From NCBI GenBank assembly GCA_015486505.1, contig WFRP01000047.1:1-10542 (forward strand): a stretch of DNA of 10,542 nucleotides, given 5' to 3'. This document shows, piece after piece, positions 1 through 5,519 of the stretch. The translations under genes and the position numbers were made by a program. The notes under the pieces are model-generated. The model searched no databases. It worked only from the letters and a program-made list of their open reading frames with translations, and was not told where the DNA came from. This DNA is from Pseudomonadota bacterium. Lineage in GTDB: Bacteria > Desulfobacterota > Anaeroferrophillalia > Anaeroferrophillales > Tharpellaceae. Each line of letters starts with the position of its first letter. Positions within the stretch are counted from its first letter, which is position 1.

Positions 1-27
1 ACAAGAAAATAACCTGTAAGGTACTAA
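1..27 (-). repeat. Partial unit of the TTAG structured repeat, cut by the window edge
   Basis: This is the stop-codon-side end of another repeat unit, running off the left edge. It is joined head to tail to the full unit at 24-150 and shares the CTAA core at 24-27. The visible arm is closest to the copy at 3266-3403. Strand follows the convention of reading the unit from its TTAGTACC end. Confidence 0.85.
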
Positions 28-150
28 TGCGGGAACAGATCCCGCAACCCAATCGGGCCTTCTCGGCCCGCAAATAAGTACTCTTATCAGAACATTTTCT
101 GATTATTAAATCTTGTTTTTTGGTGCAGAAAATAACCTGTAAGGTACTAA
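24..150 (-). repeat. TTAG structured repeat, copy A (period 123 bp)
   Basis: This full unit lies between CTAA cores at 24-27 and 147-150. Read on the minus strand it begins TTAGTACCTTACAGG. An imperfect hairpin follows, then a GC hairpin (CGGGCC / GGCCCG), and it ends in a hairpin TGCGGGA / TCCCGCA. It carries the optional 13-nt insert (TTTAATAATCAGA) but not the optional 25-nt GC insert. The stop codon TAG of the hydrogenase large-subunit gene lies inside its first core (147-149), so the element starts exactly where that coding sequence ends. Other copies are at 3266-3403, 5316-5429 and 10370-10520. The family is not recognised. Confidence 0.9.
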
Positions 151-1820
151 AGGACTTTAAACTGTCCGATTTCGCGGCCCTTGAAATCTATAATATGGAC
201 AGCACAGGCCATACAGGGATCGAACGAATGGATAGTGCGCAAGATTTCCAAAGGCTGGTTAATGTCGGCCATATGGGTACCAATCAATGACTCTTCATAC
301 GGGCCTCTTACTTTTTTCAGATCGCGGGGCGAGCAGTTCCAGGTCGAAGGAACTACCGCCTGATAGTTGCTGATAACCTGGTTTTCAATTTTGAGCCAGT
401 GCCCGAGGGCCCCGCGGGGAACTTCCGTCAGCCCCCGGCCCTGCGCGGTTCGGGGAACATCACAGCGCGTCCAAGTACGTTTGTCACCGGACTTGAGGTT
501 TGTAACCAGTTCATTAACCCAGGTATCGGTATAATCGGCAATCATTTTGGTTTCAAGAGCGCGGGCGGCAGTCCGACCCAGGGTTGAAAAAAGCACGGTT
601 GCCGGCAAGCCGGCCGCTTTAAGCGTATTATCAACCAGAGGCTTGATGCGTTTATCGCCCTGCGCATAACCGACGATAAAACGGGCCAGTGGGCCGACCT
701 CATAAGGTAGATCATCGTAACGCGGCGCTTTACACCAGGAGTATTTACCGTCACCTTTGACATGGCCCTGTTTATCAAAGCCACTGTAATCGGGTTCGGT
801 TTTGCCGTTGTAGGGATGCAGTTTTTCATCACCGACATACCAGGAATGGGCAACCTCTTCGGTTATTTTGTCTTCATCAAGCGGCTGCGGATTGGCAAGA
901 TCGGCCCCCTTGACGACCCCTTTGGGAAGCAGGGTGGCATTCCACTGATCATCAAGCGGAAAACCGCCATAGGAAAGATAGTTTTTCACACTGGCGCCAA
1001 TCCCGGCCAACCCTTCATCCTTATAGTAAGTCGCCGCGATCAGAACATCGGGGATATAGGCGGTATCAATAAAATTTTTGACCTCCTGCAAGCGGAACAG
1101 ATATTCACCGACCCGATAGGCATCCTGAATATCCATCACACAGGTAACGCCGCCGACCACCAGGCTCTGGGGATGAGGATTTTTCCCGCCGAATATCGCC
1201 TGCATCTGACCGCCGATTTTAGAGATATTCAGAGCATCGAGATAGTGTGAGACAATTACCAGATTGGCTTCAGCCGGCAGTTTGAATGAGGCATTACCCC
1301 AATAGGCATTGGCAAAAGGCCCCAGACGACCGGAATTAACAAATTTCAGCAAACGTTTCTGCACCGCGCGATAATGGGTCTCAGAACAATTGTACGGATT
1401 CGCGTTATAGCTTTTCGCCAGGTCCACGGCTTTGCGCGGGTCGGCTGAAAGAGCACTGACAATGTCAACCCAGTCCAAGCCATGCAGATGATAAAAATGC
1501 ATAATATGGTCGGTCAGATACTGGGAGGATTTAATCAGGTTGCGAACGATCCGGGCATTGGGCGGCGGCGTAATCTTGAAAGCATTTTCACAGGCCAGAA
1601 TACTGGCTTCGTAATGAGAGTAAGTACAAACTCCGCAAAAACGCTGAGTGATAAGGCCGGCATCACGCGGATCCCGCCCTTTCAGAATGGTTTCAATGCC
1701 GCGCCACAGAGGAATCGAACTCCACGCGTCCCGGATAACATTATTCTCGTCTACTTCAACCTCGATCCTTAAATGACCTTCAATGCGGGTAATCGGATCA
1801 ACAATGATTCTCTTCGACAT
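147..1820 (-). CDS. hyaB: [NiFe] hydrogenase large subunit, group 1 (precursor)
   Basis: Catalytic subunit of a membrane-associated uptake [NiFe] hydrogenase that splits H2 at the Ni-Fe site. The 557-aa length is normal. RIEGHLR (residues 12-18) supplies the conserved glutamate E14. The L1 motif RFCGVC (60-65) and the L2 motif DPCMACAVH (534-542) supply the four nickel-binding cysteines C62, C65, C536 and C539. PRGALGHW (468-475) carries the canopy arginine. The 15-residue tail after H542 (IIDFKGREIGQFKVL) is the peptide removed by the maturation protease in this family. The ATG lies 5 bp after the small-subunit stop, so translation is probably coupled. The protein has no signal peptide and would be exported with the Tat-bearing small subunit. 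The TAG stop falls inside repeat copy A. The product is sure; the symbol hyaB (hynB is an alternative) is a convention. Confidence 0.97.
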   Translation of the reverse strand: MSKRIIVDPITRIEGHLRIEVEVDENNVIRDAWSSIPLWRGIETILKGRDPRDAGLITQRFCGVCTYSHYEASILACENAFKITPPPNARIVRNLIKSSQYLTDHIMHFYHLHGLDWVDIVSALSADPRKAVDLAKSYNANPYNCSETHYRAVQKRLLKFVNSGRLGPFANAYWGNASFKLPAEANLVIVSHYLDALNISKIGGQMQAIFGGKNPHPQSLVVGGVTCVMDIQDAYRVGEYLFRLQEVKNFIDTAYIPDVLIAATYYKDEGLAGIGASVKNYLSYGGFPLDDQWNATLLPKGVVKGADLANPQPLDEDKITEEVAHSWYVGDEKLHPYNGKTEPDYSGFDKQGHVKGDGKYSWCKAPRYDDLPYEVGPLARFIVGYAQGDKRIKPLVDNTLKAAGLPATVLFSTLGRTAARALETKMIADYTDTWVNELVTNLKSGDKRTWTRCDVPRTAQGRGLTEVPRGALGHWLKIENQVISNYQAVVPSTWNCSPRDLKKVRGPYEESLIGTHMADINQPLEILRTIHSFDPCMACAVHIIDFKGREIGQFKVL

Positions 1821-1825
1821 TTTTT

Positions 1826-3037
1826 CTAAGCCTCATGCTCGGGTTTGACGAAATCTTTCTGTCCCTGCCGTTTAACGAAAGAGGCGACACCATGGACTGC
1901 AATTCCGGCAGCAGTCACCCCGGCCAGAACTTTACCGATGTTATCGGCGGTTTTCTCACCGCCGCCAAAAGTTTCTTCGGCGATCGGCTTTTCCAATGGA
2001 GCCATCCTGTCCCAGAAATCGGGCTCGACACAACCCATACAGCCATGTCCCGCCATAACCGGCCAGGAAACCCCGTCATTAAAACGCACCTTGGAGCAGT
2101 TGGCATAAGTGTAAGGCCCTTTGCAACCCATCTTGTAGAGACACCAGCCGTTCTGGGCGCCGTTATCTCCCCACTCCTCTACAAACTCACCGGCATCATA
2201 GTGCGGCCGGCGTTCACAGTAATCGTGAATTCTTTTACCGTAGGCAAAGACCGGACGGCCCAGGGAATCGAGCGGCGGTAGCGCGCCAAACATAATGTAA
2301 TGCAAAATCGTACCGACAAAATTAATCGGATTAGGCGGACAGCCGGGAATATTCACCGTCGTGATGCCAAGGGCGGCACCAATACCTTTCGCGTCAGTGG
2401 GATTGGGTTTGGCCGCCTGGACGTTGCCGAAGGAAGAGCAGCTGCCGATACAGATGACGGCCGCGGCCTTACTGGTAACTTCGCGCGCAACCTCCAGGCC
2501 GGTGCGGCCTTTTGCCCCTAAAGTCAGATATTTTCCATCCAGACCGGTGGGCAGGGCTCCTTCGATAACACAGATAAATTTACCGGGGAAATCCTGCAGA
2601 GCCTTCTCCAGGTTGGCTTCCGCCTGATAACCGGCGGCGGCCATCAGGGTTTCATGATATTCAAGGGAGAGGGTTTCGAGAATTAAATCATCGACATTCG
2701 GGTAGGAAGTTCTGAGCAAAGCTTCGCTGCAACCGGTACACTCGGCAAAATGGAGCCAGACCACCGGTATGCGCCCGAATTGTTCCGCGGCCCGGGCGAC
2801 GCGGCTTTTAAAAATCGGCGGCAGCATCAGGGCGGCAGTTGTAACCGCGGACCATTTCATAAATGAACGCCGGCTGATTCCGGCACTCTCCAACTGTTCG
2901 GCCAGAGGCTCAACCGACGGCGGCAGTTCCCGTTCCATCATATCCAGGTGAAGATCGCACTCTTTAACCAGTCGATTATAATCACTGGCAATACGTTTCT
3001 CAAGTTCGCGGTCGCGCTTTTTAAAGTCGCGGTTCAT
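1826..3037 (-). CDS. hyaA: [NiFe] hydrogenase small subunit with Tat signal and C-terminal anchor
   Basis: Electron-transfer subunit with three Fe-S clusters, partner of the large subunit encoded 5 bp downstream. The 403-aa protein has a Tat motif SRRSFMK at residues 55-61 with a hydrophobic stretch and a probable cleavage site near ARA (81-83). Proximal cluster ligands are C100, C103, C200 and C233. Distal ligands are H271, C274, C299 and C305. Medial [3Fe-4S] ligands are C314, C333 and C336. A hydrophobic segment at about 367-388 looks like the C-terminal membrane anchor that docks on a cytochrome b in related enzymes. The n-region before the twin arginines is unusually long (about 55 residues, charged). 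The annotated ATG is supported by AGGAG 8 nt upstream; Met33/Met34 would give a more usual leader. The symbol hyaA (hynA is an alternative) is a convention. Confidence 0.96.
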   Translation of the reverse strand: MNRDFKKRDRELEKRIASDYNRLVKECDLHLDMMERELPPSVEPLAEQLESAGISRRSFMKWSAVTTAALMLPPIFKSRVARAAEQFGRIPVVWLHFAECTGCSEALLRTSYPNVDDLILETLSLEYHETLMAAAGYQAEANLEKALQDFPGKFICVIEGALPTGLDGKYLTLGAKGRTGLEVAREVTSKAAAVICIGSCSSFGNVQAAKPNPTDAKGIGAALGITTVNIPGCPPNPINFVGTILHYIMFGALPPLDSLGRPVFAYGKRIHDYCERRPHYDAGEFVEEWGDNGAQNGWCLYKMGCKGPYTYANCSKVRFNDGVSWPVMAGHGCMGCVEPDFWDRMAPLEKPIAEETFGGGEKTADNIGKVLAGVTAAGIAVHGVASFVKRQGQKDFVKPEHEA

Positions 3038-3083
3038 AGCCGGCTCTCCTGTTTAAAATTGCGGTAGTTTCTATATTGTATTT

Positions 3084-3113
3084 CGTATATCAAAAATTTT
3101 TATTTTAAGTCAA
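3084..3113 (-). promoter_or_regulatory. Candidate sigma-70-like promoter of the hydrogenase operon
   Basis: On the minus strand TTGACT (3108-3113) and TATACG (3084-3089) are separated by 18 bp of AT-rich sequence, about 45 bp upstream of the small-subunit ATG. The fit is plausible but the AT-richness makes chance matches likely. No sigma-54 consensus was seen. Confidence 0.45.
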
Positions 3114-3147
3114 GCCTTTTTGTCATTAAAAAGACCCCGTTATCCGA

Positions 3148-3180
3148 AGCCGGTGACGATAAATTAATTATCTTACGGCT
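3148..3180. promoter_or_regulatory. 33-bp imperfect dyad upstream of the hydrogenase promoter, possible operator
   Basis: AGCCG and CGGCT form the outer arms and GATAA and TTATC the inner arms, around the centre ATTAA. The two gaps differ by 2 nt. It lies about 35 bp upstream of the candidate -35 box, where an activator could bind. It could equally be a weak hairpin with no role. Confidence 0.25.
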
Positions 3181-3224
3181 ACGATTGGCAAGCAGTCTGA
3201 GACAAGTTCAAATTGAAGCTTAAA

Positions 3225-3260
3225 CAAAAAGACCGGTCCCAGAAGGACCGCTCCTTTTTA
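3225..3260. terminator. Terminator-like hairpin on the outer side of repeat copy B
   Basis: The stem CGGTCC / GGACCG (3234-3239, 3245-3250) has a 5-nt loop, with an A-run on the left and a T-run on the right, so it could terminate in either direction. Read on the minus strand it lies downstream of the PIN pseudogene and repeat B and ends in TTTTTGTTT. It matches the hairpin at 5436-5469 closely. It also insulates the hydrogenase promoter from the island. Confidence 0.75.
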
Positions 3261-3265
3261 TTTAT

Positions 3266-3403
3266 CTAATGCGGGAACAATCCCCGCAACCCAATCGAGC
3301 CTTTGCGGCCCGTACCCAAGGGCACTTCCGCTGGTCGCAAATAAGTACTCTTATCAGAACATTTCTTGTTTTTTTGAACAAGAAATAACCTGTAAGGTAC
3401 TAA
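3266..3403 (-). repeat. TTAG structured repeat, copy B (period 134 bp)
   Basis: This full unit lies between CTAA cores at 3266-3269 and 3400-3403. It carries the optional 25-nt GC insert but not the 13-nt insert. The first-half hairpin has a perfect 10-bp upper stem here, ATTTCTTGTT / AACAAGAAAT. Read on the minus strand the unit begins 3 bp after the TGA of the PIN pseudogene and runs into the hairpin at 3225-3260. It is inverted relative to copy C at 5316-5429. Confidence 0.9.
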
Positions 3404-3406
3404 ACT

Positions 3407-4152
3407 TCAGATAACACCCGAAATGCTGTTGACCGGTGAATAGCAGCCACGGGCAATCATTTGCTCAAAAATGCTGTCGGCTTCAGAAAGGCTAACCTGA
3501 CTGGATTAAAAAGAGGCTTTCAGGATGCCAATGGTTCCGGTGACCGGGATTTACATTTGTAAGCATTGTTTTCTGGCCGCTCGATCATCGGTTACAACAA
3601 TGGCGGAGTTGATTTTTGCCGCTGCAATTGATGATGCTTCTCCCTTACCGAGATGTTTGGTCAGTTCGATGAATAATTTATATTCGCCAGAGTTTAACGG
3701 ATGAATACTAAGCACCTTTCGTAACTATTCAGCCAAATTTTACCCCCCGCCTTCTGGAGGGGGCGGGGGTGGTTTTTCGTAAGCGGTTGCGGAAACGATT
3801 TCGTTGTTTTTCGTAAGCGAGCGGGAGCCCATTAGCATTGCAACTGTTTGAGCGTAGCGAGTTTTGCAAGGCGGGCGCAGCGAGCGTAAGGAAGAACAGA
3901 AATCTTAGCGCCTGGCGGAGAAGAACCGCGCCCGACCCCGGATTCGGCTGAATAGTTACCACCTTTCTCAGTAAAAATTTCTCAATTGCGACCAGTTTTG
4001 GAATAGTGGTAATTCCGTTGATAATTTCGTCATAAACCGCTCTGGTTATGAATCCCTTCCCGCGATATCTTTTTTTCAAGGATGTGGTCAGCATCGACTA
4101 AAAGAAAGTTACTAAGAACAACCGTGTCAAAAAACCATCTCTTTTCAGGCAT
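3407..4152 (-). pseudogene. PIN-domain toxin (DUF3368-like), inactivated
   Basis: A PIN ribonuclease toxin gene destroyed by several lesions. The ATG (4150-4152) overlaps the antitoxin stop. The N-terminus MPEKRWFFDTVVLSNF has the first PIN aspartate (D9). The frame breaks at a 7-nt A-run (plus strand 4070-4076) and resumes with RGKGFITRAVYDEI, which holds the next PIN acid. It is interrupted by a miniature element (3721-3959). It continues in frame with GKGEASSIAAAKI and IVVTDDRAA, the downstream PIN aspartates. In-frame TAA codons sit at 3551-3553 and 3506-3508, and the end is TGA at 3407-3409. Removing the element, one target duplicate and one A leaves 498 bp, exactly 166 codons, a usual size for this family. 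Family assignment rests on motif memory. Confidence 0.85.
3713..3967. mobile_element. 239-bp IS66-like miniature element (MITE) with 8-bp target duplication
   Basis: The element spans 3721-3959 and has perfect 14-bp terminal inverted repeats, GTAACTATTCAGCC at 3721-3734 and its complement at 3946-3959. It is flanked by identical CACCTTTC duplicates at 3713-3720 and 3960-3967. Ends starting GTAA together with an 8-bp duplication fit the IS66 family. There is no transposase, so it would need one in trans. The interior has a GC-rich hairpin near 3739-3774. Removing the element and one duplicate rejoins the PIN reading frame, which proves the insertion site. Confidence 0.88.
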
Positions 4153-4405
4153 TGCTTAAGTCGTCCTCAATAAATATAGTGTTTTGCGAGATGTCATGTT
4201 CGAATAGCCATTGCCGCATGGCAAAAATATTCATGCCCATCTCTTCAGCAAGCTTGCCGAGACTGATATAGCTTCCCCGATAGGCTTCCAAAGCTCTTTT
4301 TTGATGATTTCTCAAACTCAGCAAGTCGAGTTGACAACAAGATAGAACCGCCTGACGAACCAGTTCGCCTTTTTTGTTGAACCACAGATGGACACGGATA
4401 GACAC
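4145..4405 (-). CDS. UPF0175-type antitoxin, probably N-terminally truncated
   Basis: The 86-aa frame resembles UPF0175 antitoxins. The core RGSYISLGKLAEEMGM (about residues 43-58) and the tail WLFEHDISQNT fit the family's helix-turn-helix-like region. These proteins pair with DUF3368 PIN toxins, and the PIN pseudogene starts inside its last codons. The apparent start is GTG at 4403-4405, and the first 9-10 residues (MSIRVHLWF) are read from a dispersed repeat (4380-4412). No ribosome-binding site precedes it. The true N-terminus has therefore probably been replaced, and the gene may not be expressed. It is not certain whether any antitoxin function remains. Confidence 0.6.
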   Translation of the reverse strand: MSIRVHLWFNKKGELVRQAVLSCCQLDLLSLRNHQKRALEAYRGSYISLGKLAEEMGMNIFAMRQWLFEHDISQNTIFIEDDLSNA

Positions 4406-4412
4406 AGATAAA
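4380..4412. repeat. Dispersed repeat made of three 10-bp tandem units
   Basis: After an initial AAC come CACAGATGGA, CACGGATAGA and CACAGATAAA in tandem (4383-4412). Motifs of this kind recur between genes in many bacterial genomes (recalled, not searched). It abuts the 5' end of the antitoxin gene and supplies its apparent GTG start. Confidence 0.7.
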
Positions 4413-4422
4413 TTTTCAATAA

Positions 4423-4455
4423 TTTCAATTATTTACAAACCGTTACTTAGAAGCA
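4423..4455 (+). repeat. 33-nt direct repeat, copy 1
   Basis: It matches 4636-4668 at 27 of 33 positions, with the shared core CGTTACTTAGAA. The two copies flank the long hairpin at 4497-4572. No function is recognised. Confidence 0.65.
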
Positions 4456-4496
4456 TCCCAGACCGCTATCGCGGCCACATATATACAAGTAACATG

Positions 4497-4572
4497 TTTC
4501 TCTCTGCGCCCCCGAGCCTCTGCGCGAAAACCGGTTTTATCTCGCGCAGAGACGCGGAGGCGCAGAGAGAAA
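4497..4572. repeat. Long imperfect palindrome (31-bp arms)
   Basis: The arms 4497-4527 and 4542-4572 pair at 28 of 31 positions around a 14-nt loop. The arms are built of CTCTGCG-type units and belong to a type of intergenic palindrome seen widely in bacteria (recalled). A related palindrome with CTTTGCG units lies at 10261-10336. Confidence 0.8.
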
Positions 4573-4635
4573 GAGGTAAGAGAAAAAGGTTTCGACAGAT
4601 CACACCTATATTAGACAAAACATAAAATTAAGTGA

Positions 4636-4668
4636 TTTCAGGCAGTTACAAAGCGTTACTTAGAAACA
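4636..4668 (+). repeat. 33-nt direct repeat, copy 2
   Basis: Partner of 4423-4455 (27 of 33 identical). A perfect 8-bp stem hairpin with a 4-nt loop (4669-4688) follows at once. Confidence 0.65.
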
Positions 4669-4779
4669 CCATTTTGGGTGCAAAATGGGGCTTTTAAGGC
4701 TATTTTTACACCTGTTTTGATACATATTTACTGCAATTTCAGATGGTTAGCATGGCCCGACCCCAGTTTCCATTCAAAC

Positions 4780-4808
4780 TTGACTTTTACGTAGCCTAAG
4801 GGTATACT
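4780..4808 (+). promoter_or_regulatory. Sigma-70 promoter of the RHH-RelE operon
   Basis: TTGACT (4780-4785) and TATACT (4803-4808) are separated by exactly 17 bp, close to consensus. The -10 box lies 32 bp before the antitoxin ATG, with GGAGG (4830-4834) 6 nt upstream of the start. RHH antitoxins usually repress their own promoter; no clear operator could be defined by eye. Confidence 0.75.
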
Positions 4809-4840
4809 TGTCTACACACTGCACTACATGGAGGTAGAGA

Positions 4841-5068
4841 ATGAAAAAGTCTATAAATTTACGACTTGATGAGGGCCTGTTAGCCAGCCTGGACTGCTAT
4901 GCCACGGAAATGGAGAGAACCAGAACTTTTATTATTGAAAAAGCTATCTCCGCCTATTTTGATACGTTGGATGAGATCATCTCTGACAAACGAATCGACG
5001 AAATTAAAAGAGGAAACACCGAAGTATATTCGCTGCAACAAGTAGCTGAACAACTCGGATTAGATTGA
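4841..5068 (+). CDS. Ribbon-helix-helix antitoxin
   Basis: A 75-aa antitoxin with an N-terminal RHH (MetJ/Arc-like) fold. The strand KSINLRLDEGLL (residues 3-14) is followed by two helices to about residue 42. The C-terminal part, with EIKRGNTEVYSL, would wrap the toxin. It should neutralise the RelE-like toxin encoded next and repress the shared promoter at 4780-4808. The ATG has GGAGG 6 nt upstream. The TGA stop overlaps the toxin ATG by one base (TGATG), the usual coupling for such pairs. The gene is intact, unlike the neighbouring antitoxin. A precise subfamily (RelB, ParD or CopG-like) cannot be assigned by eye. Confidence 0.88.
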   Translation: MKKSINLRLDEGLLASLDCYATEMERTRTFIIEKAISAYFDTLDEIISDKRIDEIKRGNTEVYSLQQVAEQLGLD

Positions 5069-5319
5069 TGTACAAAATTATAGTCGCAGAACCGGCGTTA
5101 AAAGAGCTCTCTAAAATCGACAGATCTGATCAACAACTAATTTTCAACAAAATTAAAGACCTTAAAAATGGAAACCTGGCGCAGGATAAACCATTAAAAG
5201 GAAAACACAAAGGAAAATTCCGTAAACGAGCCGGAAATTACCGAATAATCTATCTCAAAGAAAATGAGATTTTACTGGTAACCGTAATCCGAATTGCTCA
5301 CCGAAAAGAGGTTTATTAG
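5068..5319 (+). CDS. RelE/ParE-family toxin
   Basis: An 83-aa toxin of the RelE/ParE superfamily, most like the RelE mRNA-interferase branch. Features are PALKELSKID near the N-terminus, PLKGKHKGKFRKRAGNYRIIY in the middle (basic residues and the family R/Y core) and the C-terminal IRIAHRKEVY, which carries the conserved arginine, histidine and terminal tyrosine. The ATG at 5068 overlaps the antitoxin stop by one base and is preferred to the TTG one codon upstream. The frame is full length and intact. The TAG stop (5317-5319) is part of the TTAG core of repeat copy C, so the gene ends precisely where the repeat starts. Transcription should end at the hairpin 5436-5469. RelE-type ribosome-dependent cleavage is inferred from family, not proven. 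Confidence 0.88.
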   Translation: MYKIIVAEPALKELSKIDRSDQQLIFNKIKDLKNGNLAQDKPLKGKHKGKFRKRAGNYRIIYLKENEILLVTVIRIAHRKEVY

Positions 5320-5429
5320 TACCTTACAGGTTATTTTCGGTTTGAAAAAACAAGAAAATGTTCTGATAAGAGTACTTATTTGCGGGCCGAGAAGGCCCGT
5401 TTGGGTTGCGGGATCTGTTCCCGCATTAG
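5316..5429 (+). repeat. TTAG structured repeat, copy C (period 110 bp, shortest form)
   Basis: This unit lies between TTAG cores at 5316-5319 and 5426-5429. It lacks both optional inserts. It contains the GC hairpin CGGGCC / GGCCCG and the terminal hairpin TGCGGGA / TCCCGCA. Its start coincides with the toxin stop codon. It is oriented opposite to copies A, B and D on the chromosome, but has the same orientation relative to the gene it follows. Confidence 0.9.
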
Positions 5430-5435
5430 ATAAAT

Positions 5436-5469
5436 AAAAAGACCGGTCCCAGAAAGGCCGGTCTTTTTT
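5436..5469. terminator. Bidirectional intrinsic terminator between the toxin and sucD
   Basis: A 13-bp stem containing one G-U pair (5436-5448 with 5456-5468) has a 7-nt loop, an A-run on the left and T6 on the right. It can end the RHH-RelE transcript (plus strand) and the frd-suc operon (minus strand, 51 nt past the sucD stop). It is the better-formed sister of the hairpin at 3225-3260. Confidence 0.85.
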
Positions 5470-5519
5470 ATTTCGTGATATAAGCTCAGTTCAAGATTAA
5501 TCGTCTGGCTGACTCATAA

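Larger units (their letters stand above)
4413..4840. other. Gene-free region with repeats and the RHH promoter
   Basis: I see no credible coding sequence here. The stretch holds two diverged copies of a 33-nt direct repeat (4423-4455, 4636-4668), a long hairpin (4497-4572), a short hairpin CCATTTTG / CAAAATGG (4669-4676, 4681-4688) and the promoter and leader of the RHH-RelE operon (4780-4840). Confidence 0.7.

Noticed and set aside
1..150. Canonical integron attC sites and a cassette array
   Set aside because: The repeat ends lack the GTTRRRY/RYYYAAC boxes, no integrase gene is present, and the cassettes are not in one orientation. Only a loose architectural likeness remains.
762..1250. 162-aa plus-strand frame opposite the hydrogenase large subunit
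   Set aside because: It is a shadow of a strongly conserved gene on the other strand with no recognisable motif of its own.
3060..3220. Sigma-54 promoter for the hydrogenase operon
   Set aside because: No GG-N10-GC element with adequate flanks was found on the minus strand.
3729..4094. 121-aa minus-strand frame as a gene of its own
   Set aside because: Its first half is the frameshifted middle of the PIN toxin and its second half is translation of the miniature element.
4374..4625. 83-aa plus-strand frame upstream of the RHH antitoxin
   Set aside because: It is translated almost wholly from the 10-bp tandem repeat, the 33-nt repeat and the long palindrome.
5065..5067. TTG start one codon upstream of the toxin ATG
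   Set aside because: The ATG at 5068 gives the usual TGATG overlap with the antitoxin stop; TTG is the weaker choice, though not excluded.
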